Assembly: GCA_021323535.1 (NCBI GenBank)
Contig: JAJONO010000028.1
Span: forward strand, 1-64,000
Length of the DNA stretch: 64,000 nt
Origin: Bacteroidota bacterium
GTDB lineage: Bacteria; Bacteroidota; Bacteroidia; B-17B0; Aurantibacillaceae
Reading direction: 5' to 3'
Positions 35,105-42,254 of this stretch are shown here, piece by piece (within the stretch, counting starts at the first letter, position 1; every line of letters starts with the position of its first letter). The notes beneath the pieces are model-generated. The model worked only from the letters and a program-made list of their open reading frames with translations. It was not told the origin of the DNA and did no database searches. A program made the translations under genes and the position numbers.

Positions 35105-35549
35105 TTTCTTGTTTCTCGTTTCTTGTTTCCTGTTTCTAACTAATTGTTCTAATCTCAAAGAAGCACAGATCACGGGTGTTCAGGGATTCAAGATCAACAA
35201 AGTGGACGCGAAAGGAATTGACGCGGATATTATGCTCGGCGTAAAAAATCCAAACACCATCGGGTTTTCAGTTTACAGAAGCAAATTTGATGTGGTATAC
35301 AATGGGATTAACCTGGGACAGGCTAAATCTTCCAGGCGTGTTCACATAGATGCCAATACAGAAAAAACATATGCCTTCCGTTTAAAAAGCGATTTCAAAA
35401 ATGTGAACCTGATGGACATTATGAAACTGGTGAATGGTGGCGGCGGAAGCGGAATGATAGAAATAAAAGGAGATATGAAAATTGGAAAGTTCTTTTTTAT
35501 AAGGAAAAAATTTCCTGTTCATGTAAAAGAAAGAGCGAGGATGAATTAA
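35091..35549 (+). CDS. LEA type 2 (WHy-domain) lipoprotein
   Basis: 152 residues. A lipoprotein signal ends in the lipobox LTNC (Cys 19). The rest is a WHy/LEA-2 beta sandwich: ADIMLGVKNPNTIGFSVYRS, FDVVYNGINLGQAKSSRRVH, then TYAFRLKSDF and GMIEIKGDMKIG, with the family's NPN motif. It probably faces the periplasm attached to a membrane. Oddity: the signal core is encoded by TTCTTGTTTCTCGTTTCTTG and TTTCCTGTTTC, four copies of the CTTGTTTC-type word seen also at 41343-41392. The stop codon overlaps that of yqgE on the opposite strand (TTAA). Confidence 0.8.
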   Translation: MKIRDFLFLVSCFLFLTNCSNLKEAQITGVQGFKINKVDAKGIDADIMLGVKNPNTIGFSVYRSKFDVVYNGINLGQAKSSRRVHIDANTEKTYAFRLKSDFKNVNLMDIMKLVNGGGGSGMIEIKGDMKIGKFFFIRKKFPVHVKERARMN

Positions 35550-36085
35550 TTCACCGACGGATCAAAACCAATATTCGCGAATATTTCGTAGCTCTGTTTT
35601 ATTTCCGTTAATTGTTGTTTCCAGAGATCTTCAGCGTCCCACAAAAATAATTCTTCTGTAACATGTTTGTTCGTGAGCCAGCTGTTGTTTTTTATTTCAC
35701 CGTTCAACTGATCAAGACCCCAGCCGCTGTATCCGGCAAAAAATCTTACCTCGTGTGATTTTACTTTGTTATGCTCAATAAGGTGAAGCATTTCATAAAA
35801 ATCGCCGCCGAAATAAAGATTATCTTTTATCTGAACACTTTCACTTACATTATTACCTAATGTATGTAGAAAAAATAACTGGTCCTTCGCTACTGGACCA
35901 CCTTCGTAGATCGGAAAATTTCCATTTTTAACCTGCGGCCTTACATCACGTAATTTGAATTGCGTTCTGAAATTTAAAATAAATCCAAGTACCCCATCCT
36001 CTGTATGATTAGTGAGATAAATTACTGAGCGGTTAAAGAAACCATCGTTCAGCAAAGGATGCGCTATCAATACTTCCCCTTCCAT
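35546..36085 (-). CDS. yqgE: YqgE/AlgH family protein
   Basis: 179 residues from ATG 36083-36085 (a GTG directly upstream is less likely). The family signature is clear: GEVLIAHPLLNDGFFNRSVI, GVLGFILNF, YEGGPVAKDQLFFLH, FFAGYSGWGLDQLNGEI and an ending LW motif. YqgE is a widespread cytoplasmic protein of unresolved function, once called AlgH. It is a single gene, ending tail-to-tail with the LEA lipoprotein gene with stop codons sharing bases TTAA. Confidence 0.92.
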   Translation of the reverse strand: MEGEVLIAHPLLNDGFFNRSVIYLTNHTEDGVLGFILNFRTQFKLRDVRPQVKNGNFPIYEGGPVAKDQLFFLHTLGNNVSESVQIKDNLYFGGDFYEMLHLIEHNKVKSHEVRFFAGYSGWGLDQLNGEIKNNSWLTNKHVTEELFLWDAEDLWKQQLTEIKQSYEIFANIGFDPSVN

Positions 36086-36214
36086 CACTGTAAATTTACG
36101 AAATGCTTTCGTTTCTTTTGCAACTTTCTTAAGCTTTCGGGATTACAATTAAGTCCTTAACACAATTTATCAGGATGACTTTTGCAATCATACTGGCATA
36201 ATTTTATCAATCTT

Positions 36215-36249
36215 TTTGTTGTGCGACTGAACTTATTTAAATAGGTTTG
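36215..36249 (+). promoter_or_regulatory. Bacteroidota-type promoter for folA
   Basis: A TTTGTTG stretch at 36215-36221 is followed after 20 bases (counted from the second TTG) by TAGGTTTG (36242-36249), an exact fit to TAnnTTTG. The folA ATG is 41 bases downstream. Confidence 0.5.
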
Positions 36250-36290
36250 TATCGCCGATTGAAGATCCAATCACACAAAATTTACTCATT

Positions 36291-36785
36291 ATGATCATTG
36301 CTGCAGTTGTTGCCACCGACCTTAATAACGCCATTGGAAAAGACAATAAACTTTTGTGGCACTTACCCGCCGACCTTAAGTTTTTTAAGGAAACAACAAT
36401 GGGTTGCCCGATTATTATGGGGAGGAAAACCTACGAGAGCATTGGCCGTCTTTTACCAGGAAGAAGAAATATTATTATTACACGAAATACGGATTACAAG
36501 GTCGCCGGCGCTGAAATATTTACCACCGTTGAACACGCCATTGAAAGTTGTAAAACCGAGGATAAAGTGTTTGTGATTGGCGGTGCCGAAATTTTTAAGA
36601 TCACCGAAAAATTCACCGACATTATTTACCGTACACTCGTTAAAGAAAAATTTGAGGCCGATGTTTATGTGGATCCTATCGACGCTTTAGAATTTAAAAT
36701 GACCTGGGAAGAATGTCACACTGCCGACGAAAAAAATAAATTTGATTTTTGTTTCCAGAAATGGGAGAGAATTAAACAGGCCTGA
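36291..36785 (+). CDS. folA: Dihydrofolate reductase
   Basis: 164 residues, normal length. Start IIAAVVATDLNNAIGKDNKL, WHLPADLKFFK with the substrate-binding Asp 28, MGRKTYESIGRLLPGR for NADPH binding, and FVIGGAEIFK. It reduces dihydrofolate to tetrahydrofolate. It is a lone gene with its own promoter (36215-36249) and a hairpin-T-tract at its end; thymidylate synthase is not beside it. Confidence 0.95.
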   Translation: MIIAAVVATDLNNAIGKDNKLLWHLPADLKFFKETTMGCPIIMGRKTYESIGRLLPGRRNIIITRNTDYKVAGAEIFTTVEHAIESCKTEDKVFVIGGAEIFKITEKFTDIIYRTLVKEKFEADVYVDPIDALEFKMTWEECHTADEKNKFDFCFQKWERIKQA

Positions 36786-36802
36786 CATCAGGTAATTTTT
36801 TT
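36781..36802 (+). terminator. Hairpin with T-tract after folA
   Basis: CCTGACATCAGG (arms CCTG/CAGG) overlaps the folA stop and is followed by TAA and seven T. The stem is short, so efficiency is uncertain. Confidence 0.45.
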
Positions 36803-36807
36803 CTGAG

Positions 36808-37734
36808 TTATCTTTTTTCGTTCTCCTGAACGCTTTTGGCATCACCCCGGATCTCTACCATTTTTACTGTCACCGCATATTCCTTAGGCTTTATTGTTGC
36901 TCCGTATTTCAGTGAATACGCTTTTGTGAACTCAGCTCCATAATACAAAATAAGCGAAGAATAAAATACCCATAATAGAAGGATCACCAGCGATCCGGCC
37001 GATCCATAAGCGCTTCCAAGATTACTGATCTTAATGTAAAAGGTGATGGCGAACTTTCCCAACATGAACAGGATCCCGGCAAACAAGGCTCCTGCCATTA
37101 CATCCTTCCACCGTATAACAGCATCTGGAAGTAATTTATAGATCAGTGCAAATAAAAACGCAACAACTAATAACGTTATCAGCAGATTAAGTATGTAAGC
37201 CAGCACAACTGTCATATGCGGGAATATTTCATGAAGTTTATCCATAAATCCCTCGAGCAATACATTTATAAGCAGGGAAACAAGTAATAAAAAACCCATT
37301 CCTGTTACCATGGCAAAGGACAATAACCTGATTTTGAGAATTTGCATCCAGCCCCGGTTCTTCTTCACGCTTAAACTCCAGATGGTATTAATTGAATCCT
37401 GGATCTCTGTGAACACAGTGGTAGCAGTTATTATTAAAATGATAAAACTTACAACAGCCATAAAATTATGGCCTTTGATAGAAGCATTTTTAATGATTTC
37501 CTGGATCTGGATAGCAGATTCTTCACCAACAATTCCGTTAATGTGTTTATAAATCACCCCTTCCACAGCATCACGTTCCCAGAAAAGATTAGCAAAAAAA
37601 ATAACCACCATCATCATGGGGCCCAAAGAAAAAATGGTAGCAAAGGAGAGTGAGGCGCTTAGTTTAAGTATTTTATGTGTGCCAAAGCCCTGGCTGGCCA
37701 TTTTGATTGTTTGCCATAATCCTTTTATTTTCAT
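36808..37734 (-). CDS. YihY/BrkB-family membrane protein
   Basis: 308 residues with six membrane segments: LSASLSFATIFSLGPMMMVV, HNFMAVVSFIILIITATTVF, FAMVTGMGFLLLVSLLINVL, VVLAYILNLLITLLVVAFLF, WKDVMAGALFAGILFMLGKF and GSLVILLLWVFYSSLILYYG. The family marks are the SLSFATxFSLxP opening and YGSAGSLVILLLWVFYSS with GAEFTKAY. Older annotations as ribonuclease BN are wrong for this family; its role is not settled. Single gene on the minus strand. Confidence 0.9.
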   Translation of the reverse strand: MKIKGLWQTIKMASQGFGTHKILKLSASLSFATIFSLGPMMMVVIFFANLFWERDAVEGVIYKHINGIVGEESAIQIQEIIKNASIKGHNFMAVVSFIILIITATTVFTEIQDSINTIWSLSVKKNRGWMQILKIRLLSFAMVTGMGFLLLVSLLINVLLEGFMDKLHEIFPHMTVVLAYILNLLITLLVVAFLFALIYKLLPDAVIRWKDVMAGALFAGILFMLGKFAITFYIKISNLGSAYGSAGSLVILLLWVFYSSLILYYGAEFTKAYSLKYGATIKPKEYAVTVKMVEIRGDAKSVQENEKR

Positions 37735-37890
37735 GAAAAGTGTTTCCTGATTGAGAAACCATCTTCCATCAACTCAAAAAACAAACCATCATTCACGTAA
37801 AATTAATGTTGCTATTTAAAATAATTAACAACTGAGTAATTTTTTACCTGAAATAAACGCGATTCCAGCCCTGATATCACTGGCCCAAAC

Positions 37891-37923
37891 ATTTTAGTCG
37901 TTTGTATTTAGAACGTCTAAAAT
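37891..37923. promoter_or_regulatory. Inverted repeat just upstream of the OmpA lipoprotein gene
   Basis: ATTTTAGTCG (37891-37900) and CGTCTAAAAT (37914-37923) pair at 9 of 10 positions around a 13-base spacer and end 7 bases before the ATG. The position suits an operator or an RNA element covering the start region. Confidence 0.4.
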
Positions 37924-37930
37924 TTAAGTG

Positions 37931-38770
37931 ATGAAAAAAATAATTTGTTTTACTGCCGCTGTAAGTCTTCTTCTTTCTGCTTGCGTTAGCCGAAAAAAAT
38001 ACAGGATCCTTGAATCTGAAAGAAATTCACTTAATCTAAGCTCAAAGAATTGTAATGATGAGCTTAAAAATGAAAAAGCGTTAACCGCTGATCTTACGAA
38101 CAAAAATAAAGCGTTATATGCACAGGTTGAGGATCTAAAAGCACGCAGCAATCAAATGCTTACTACACTACAGGATATGTCGGTACTTTCCGCTAAACAA
38201 GCAGAGAGCATTAAACAATCGTTAGACAATATTTCGGAAAAAGACGTTTATATCAGAAATCTTCAAACCGCGTTAAAACATAAGGATTCTCTGAATATGG
38301 CGCTAGTAATGAACCTGAAGAAGAACCTCGATGACATTAACGATAAAGATGTAAATATTAAAGTAGATAAAGGGGTTGTGTTCATAGACATCTCTGACAA
38401 AATGCTTTTTAATTCAGGAAAATACACGGTAACGTCAGACGCTAAAAAAGTGTTGGGCAAAGTAGCAAAAGTATTGAATACCTATCCCGATATTGAATTT
38501 ACTGTAGAAGGCCATACCGATACAATACCTATTCGCACTGAAGTTGTAGCCGATAACTGGGATTTAAGTGTGAAGCGTGCCACTGCAGTTGTAAGGTTAT
38601 TGCAGAAAGAATATAATATTTCACCGGCAAGAATGACCGCATCGGGTCACGGCCAGTATGCGCCAATTGCGCCAAATAACTCGGAAGAAGGAAGATCAAT
38701 AAACAGAAGAACGCGCATTATTATTCTTCCTCAACTGGATCAGTTTTTTAAGCTGATGGTGCAGAATTAG
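37931..38770 (+). CDS. OmpA-family lipoprotein
   Basis: 279 residues from ATG 37931 (a GTG one codon upstream is less likely). Lipobox LLSAC with Cys 19, then a long coiled coil (about 25-130, SKNCNDELKNEKALTADLTN to NISEKDVYIRNLQT), then an OmpA peptidoglycan-binding domain (about 145-270) with VEGHTDTIPI, NWDLSVKRATAVVRLL, MTASGHGQYAPIAPN and NRRTRIIILPQLD. The Asp and Arg that hold diaminopimelate are present (HTD, NRRTR). It should link the outer membrane to peptidoglycan. Single gene, preceded by an inverted repeat. Confidence 0.92.
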   Translation: MKKIICFTAAVSLLLSACVSRKKYRILESERNSLNLSSKNCNDELKNEKALTADLTNKNKALYAQVEDLKARSNQMLTTLQDMSVLSAKQAESIKQSLDNISEKDVYIRNLQTALKHKDSLNMALVMNLKKNLDDINDKDVNIKVDKGVVFIDISDKMLFNSGKYTVTSDAKKVLGKVAKVLNTYPDIEFTVEGHTDTIPIRTEVVADNWDLSVKRATAVVRLLQKEYNISPARMTASGHGQYAPIAPNNSEEGRSINRRTRIIILPQLDQFFKLMVQN

Positions 38771-38808
38771 GTTTGAATGAAGCGGAATTATTTGCAGGAT
38801 ATAGTTGT

Positions 38809-39099
38809 TTAGATTTGTGCCAAGCGGGAGTGTACCGTAAAACAATCAAAACAAATAAACGTATGTATCACCATACAGTCTGCAAGATCATACTTTTCTC
38901 CAATTGAATCTATCTGCGCATAAAAGCTCATTTGATTTTTACAACTTTCGCACCTGGGGTAATCTGTGTTATTAATATCTTCCGATTCTCCGCCTAAAAA
39001 GTGACGGGTCCCGATTTCCTTGTTCCAGGTATAACTTATTGCCTGTTTTTCCTCCTCGGTTTCAGGCATGGGCACAAGTTTAACTTTTGGTATCTTCAT
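38809..39099 (-). CDS. Small DUF1963-like protein with Cys pairs
   Basis: 96 residues. RHFLGGESED, then YPRCESCKNQMSFYAQIDSI and FICFDCFTVHSR read like the end of DUF1963/YwqG-type proteins, where a GGxPxW..C.xC...M.F..Q segment precedes a CxxC; two CxxC pairs could hold zinc. If so this is a shortened version, since full DUF1963 proteins are about 250 residues. Last gene of a minus-strand run of uncharacterised genes (38809-41343), 13 bases after its neighbour. Function unknown. Confidence 0.6.
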   Translation of the reverse strand: MKIPKVKLVPMPETEEEKQAISYTWNKEIGTRHFLGGESEDINNTDYPRCESCKNQMSFYAQIDSIGEKYDLADCMVIHTFICFDCFTVHSRLAQI

Positions 39100-39112
39100 T
39101 AGGGCTAAAGTT

Positions 39113-39583
39113 TTATTGAGTGTAATAGGTCGTTACTATATCATACATTTTTTCTCTCGAAACATTTTCGGGGATTTCAATGTCCGGAAATATATGAATG
39201 CTAAAAAACTCCTTATAATCACTCACAAACGATCTGAATTCTTCGTCGCTTAACTTTTCGAAATCAGAAACATCATCAGGATAAGCTCTATCGTCGAGAA
39301 GTTGTCTGATTTTCTCCGTTTTTACTTTTGGATTGTGATACCAGTCATCGCCATATTCTTCCCAGATGGAAATCATTCCTAATAAACGCAAAGGATCCTG
39401 CGCGTCGAAATTTCTTCCACCTTTTTTGGCCCAGTACGTGCAGTTTGCGGGATTTTCTTCAGAAGGATTAGGCCAGATCATAAGTTTAAAGCCTTTGCTC
39501 TTCAATACGGTTAAAGCGCAGTTGTAAATATTGGGATGATCTGTCATACGACAAATTCCGTCATCACTTTTTTCCTTTGCCAT
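39113..39583 (-). CDS. Acidic cytoplasmic protein of unknown function
   Basis: 156 residues from ATG 39581-39583, which overlaps the upstream gene by 20 bases; Met 13 (39545-39547, MTDHPNIYNCAL) is an alternative with no overlap. Acidic and rich in Trp and Tyr: KLMIWPNPSEENPANCTYWA, LRLLGMISIWEEYGDDWYH, YKEFFSIHIFPDIEIPENVS. No signal peptide, no named family recognised. The style (small, acidic, aromatic-rich, in a cluster of odd small genes) is like immunity proteins of polymorphic toxin systems, but no toxin gene is present, so this is only a suggestion. Confidence 0.6.
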   Translation of the reverse strand: MAKEKSDDGICRMTDHPNIYNCALTVLKSKGFKLMIWPNPSEENPANCTYWAKKGGRNFDAQDPLRLLGMISIWEEYGDDWYHNPKVKTEKIRQLLDDRAYPDDVSDFEKLSDEEFRSFVSDYKEFFSIHIFPDIEIPENVSREKMYDIVTTYYTQ

Positions 39584-40082
39584 CTTTATCGATTCCGTTT
39601 AAGAGTAACATCAGTTTTGTAAGTTCAGAAATATAAATGCTGTCCTGTTTTCCCACTGCATCTTTATTTTCCGGATTGCTGATTTGTGGATCGGGATGTA
39701 AAGGCGATTTCATTACGCGCCTGTTATTACAGGGATTATAACCATAAAGGCCGTTGGTTTTTGTAGAATACATCAGGAAACGGATTCCGATATACTGGTC
39801 GCGATGAGTGAAACGTTCTACAAAACCACAGGTGCCTTGCTTTGATTTTAAAAATACCGTGTCTTTTATTTTTCCCTTATGAATTCTCACAGGATAAAAT
39901 TTAAGAAGAAGATTATCTCCGTTTACATCAACAGGAACTTCGTCAACACTCACCAGCTTTCCTTCAAAAATAAGGTCCGATTTTTTGACGAGCGCCGCAG
40001 AAAGTTCCGAATCGTTACAAACGCAGGATAGACCCGCATAAGCAGCACAAATAATAATAGTTATTTTGAATAGTTGCTTCAT
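39564..40082 (-). CDS. Exported netrin/TIMP-like (NTR) protein
   Basis: 172 residues. A signal peptide ends near AYAGLSCVC, which could also act as a lipobox-like Cys. The order CVC, KKSDLIFEGKLVSVDEV, FYPVRIHKGKIKDTVFLKSK, TCGF, QYIGIRFLMYSTK, NPCNNRR matches the pattern of bacterial TIMP/NTR-like OB-fold domains (CxC, aDxVFxGxV, CG, YLxY, C). Those proteins are exported and of unclear function. ATGA overlap with the preceding gene and 20-base overlap with the next show tight co-translation. Confidence 0.6.
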   Translation of the reverse strand: MKQLFKITIIICAAYAGLSCVCNDSELSAALVKKSDLIFEGKLVSVDEVPVDVNGDNLLLKFYPVRIHKGKIKDTVFLKSKQGTCGFVERFTHRDQYIGIRFLMYSTKTNGLYGYNPCNNRRVMKSPLHPDPQISNPENKDAVGKQDSIYISELTKLMLLLNGIDKDGKGKK

Positions 40083-41173
40083 ATAATTCTTTTTGCCAGA
40101 TCCGTTAGTGTAATCATAGTTCCATCAGTTTTCAGACAACCCGCCCGTTTTAATTTTTCTATAGTGTCCATCACTTCCTGTTCATTTAGTATTTTTTCAT
40201 ACCGTTTACATATTGCTTCTACACTTGCCGATCCTTTACTTACATAATTAATAAAACGAAGCATAGTATCATCGCGGTAAGTCATTCCGTTTTTAAAACT
40301 AAAGACAAATATTTTTTCTTCGTTCAATGCTTTTTCAGCGGTTTCGATGCTGTACATGAAGTTGGAGATTTTGCGATGCTCGTCATTGAATTTCATTTCC
40401 AGTTCGTAGATCGTGCCATCGTAAGCTTTCTTGTCTATTGGCTTAAACTTACTCATTTTGGGATCTATCTCCGGCTTTTTATAATTATCGAGTAAAGGTT
40501 TCACGTCCTTACGGAGTTTTATATACAGGTCCCTGATCTCATCAGTGGTTATTTCTACCAGACTTACCAACTCGTTGCTCTTTCTGCTTTCTACAATATC
40601 CTTGATGTAAGGCGCTACCGTAAAGCTGTCGAAATAACTGCAATAACCATTGTTTTGATAAATGCCTTCCTTGTAAAGAAAAAAAGTCACACCGTCGTCA
40701 CATGGTTTTTCAGTTTTTATTTTTTCATTCCATTCACGTTCCAGGTGACAATGGTAACAAATGTCCTTTGGCAAATACTCGCTCGTTGTTGGAATAATCA
40801 GTTTATTACAATCGGCGCAGCTGATGGCGAGATGACGTTCAGTCCATCGCGGACAATCATCATCGGGATCATCAGGGGAAGGAAAGTAAAATGTGAGTCC
40901 GTATTTTTCTTCGGCGCGTTTCCCGATTTCCTTTGCAAGAGCTGCTTCGGGCCACGAAGGAACTTCGCCGGTGAATAAGCGAATATCGCCGCCAAACGTA
41001 ACTGTTCCCAGGTAATGACTTGTCTCACCACCTAAAATGTTTTTCTTTATATAAACGGAAAGACATAAGTACCAGCCCTGTGTATCACCATCCCACAGTG
41101 CTTCTAATACCGTTGGCTTACCCCCTAAAGTATTAATTTGTTGTTCTACCTGTTCGTATGAAGTAATAGACAT
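40079..41173 (-). CDS. Zinc-ribbon protein with possible C-terminal winged helix
   Basis: 364 residues, no signal peptide. A beta-rich N-terminal part (VLEALWDGDTQGWYLCLSVY) is followed by a Cys-rich knuckle CADCNKLIIPTT...ICYHCHLE (about 115-145), which could bind zinc. The C-terminal 75 residues (DDTMLRFINYVSKGSASVEA, VMDTIEKLKRAGCLKTDGTM, ITLTDLAKRII) look like a winged helix. Whole-protein family not recognised. ATG is 2 bases after the stop of a small membrane ORF and its stop overlaps the NTR-like gene by 4 bases. Confidence 0.6.
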   Translation of the reverse strand: MSITSYEQVEQQINTLGGKPTVLEALWDGDTQGWYLCLSVYIKKNILGGETSHYLGTVTFGGDIRLFTGEVPSWPEAALAKEIGKRAEEKYGLTFYFPSPDDPDDDCPRWTERHLAISCADCNKLIIPTTSEYLPKDICYHCHLEREWNEKIKTEKPCDDGVTFFLYKEGIYQNNGYCSYFDSFTVAPYIKDIVESRKSNELVSLVEITTDEIRDLYIKLRKDVKPLLDNYKKPEIDPKMSKFKPIDKKAYDGTIYELEMKFNDEHRKISNFMYSIETAEKALNEEKIFVFSFKNGMTYRDDTMLRFINYVSKGSASVEAICKRYEKILNEQEVMDTIEKLKRAGCLKTDGTMITLTDLAKRII

Positions 41174-41175
41174 GA

Positions 41176-41343
41176 TTAGCCGCCAATATTACTTATAATA
41201 TTAAGAAAAAATATGCCAAGTGCAAGGGGGATGATGAATACCAACGCCATTAAAATGAAAAATAAAACTCCAAGAATATAACCAAGAAATCCCTGCTGAG
41301 CGAATTGATTTTTCCTTGATTTTATAAAATTAATTACCCTCAA
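41176..41343 (-). CDS. Small membrane protein without ATG start (unlisted)
   Basis: A 55-residue frame reads from TTG at 41341-41343 to TAA at 41176-41178. It has a basic start (RVINFIKSRKNQFAQQ) and a long hydrophobic stretch GYILGVLFFILMALVFIIP then LALGIFFLNIIS: one long or two short membrane helices. The stop lies 2 bases before the ATG of the zinc-ribbon gene, so it looks like an operon member. The only ATG is inside the membrane segment. A CTTGTTTC-type word repeat (41343-41392) abuts its 5' end, so the original start may have been lost or replaced. Confidence 0.45.
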   Translation of the reverse strand: MRVINFIKSRKNQFAQQGFLGYILGVLFFILMALVFIIPLALGIFFLNIISNIGG

Positions 41344-41392
41344 TCTTGTATCCAGAATCTTGTTTCTTGCTCATTGTCTCTTGGTTCCAGAC
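41343..41392. repeat. CTTGTTTC-type word repeat
   Basis: ATCTTGTATCCAGAATCTTG, then TTTCTTGCTCATTGTCTCTTGG. It separates mqnD (ends 41400) from the small membrane ORF on the same strand. Confidence 0.6.
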
Positions 41393-41399
41393 TCTAATT

Positions 41400-42254
41400 C
41401 TAATCAATCATCAGTTTCTCCATCCCGGTATTAAAGAGCCCCGCATCACTTGCCTTCTTAAACATGAGCTTCACAGCCTTTGATCCCTCTTCTCCTAAAT
41501 CGACAGAAAATTTATTTACGTAAAGAGCAATATGTTTTTTCATTACCTCTTCACTCATTTCCTGGGCATGTTCCTTTACATAAGGCATTGAACTTTCGGG
41601 ATTGGCAAAAGCGAATTCCACACTTTTACGAATGAGGAGATTTACTTTTTGTTGAAGTTCAGCATCTAAATTTCTTTTGATCACAATTCCTCCGAGTGGG
41701 ATAGGCGCGTGTATCAACGAATCCCAATATTCTCCAAGGTCAATTATCTTTTTTAATCCTTTTTGCTCGTACGTAAAACGGTTTTCATGAATGATCAATC
41801 CGGCATCTACTTTTCCGGAAAGAACGGCATCTTCAATATCGCTGAACACCATCTCAATTTTATTTTTTAAGTGAGGATATGCCAGTGAGAATAAAAAATT
41901 AGCCGTGGTCATTTTTCCGGGAATGGCCACTTTGAGATCATTTGATAACTCAGGTATTCCATTCGTTGAACGTTGAACGTTGAACGTTGAACGACTGATG
42001 AGTAAAGGGCCGCAATTGAATCCCAACGCACTTCCTGCTCTTAACAGAATGTATCTATCAAGAACGTAAGCATAGGCATGAAAGCTCAGCTTAGTAATAT
42101 CCAACTCTCCTTTTAAAGCTTTTTGATTGAGTGTTTCCACGTCGCCCAGTTCAACGTCAAATTCCAATCCTTCAGTATCAATTTTTTTATGAATGAGCGC
42201 GTCAAAAATAAAACAGTCATTCGGACAAGGGGAATATCCTAAGGTAAGTTTCAT
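41400..42254 (-). CDS. mqnD: 1,4-dihydroxy-6-naphthoate synthase
   Basis: 284 residues, periplasmic-binding-protein fold used as an enzyme. LGYSPCPNDCFIFDALIHKK, KLSFHAYAYVLDRYILLRAG, GSALGFNCGPLL and VAIPGKMTTANFLFSLAYP fit MqnD, which cuts cyclic dehypoxanthine futalosine to 1,4-dihydroxy-6-naphthoate in futalosine-route menaquinone synthesis. The start overlaps mqnB by 4 bases (ATGA). Oddity: four copies of CGTTGAA on the plus strand (41965-41992) lie inside the gene and encode RSTFNVQRST in the loop just before the VAIPG strand. Confidence 0.9.
   Translation of the reverse strand: MKLTLGYSPCPNDCFIFDALIHKKIDTEGLEFDVELGDVETLNQKALKGELDITKLSFHAYAYVLDRYILLRAGSALGFNCGPLLISRSTFNVQRSTNGIPELSNDLKVAIPGKMTTANFLFSLAYPHLKNKIEMVFSDIEDAVLSGKVDAGLIIHENRFTYEQKGLKKIIDLGEYWDSLIHAPIPLGGIVIKRNLDAELQQKVNLLIRKSVEFAFANPESSMPYVKEHAQEMSEEVMKKHIALYVNKFSVDLGEEGSKAVKLMFKKASDAGLFNTGMEKLMID
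41965..41992. repeat. Tandem heptamer (CGTTGAA)x4 inside mqnD
   Basis: Four perfect copies of a 7-base unit, read in mqnD as TTCAACG. As 7 is not a multiple of 3, gain or loss of one unit would shift the frame. Confidence 0.9.
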
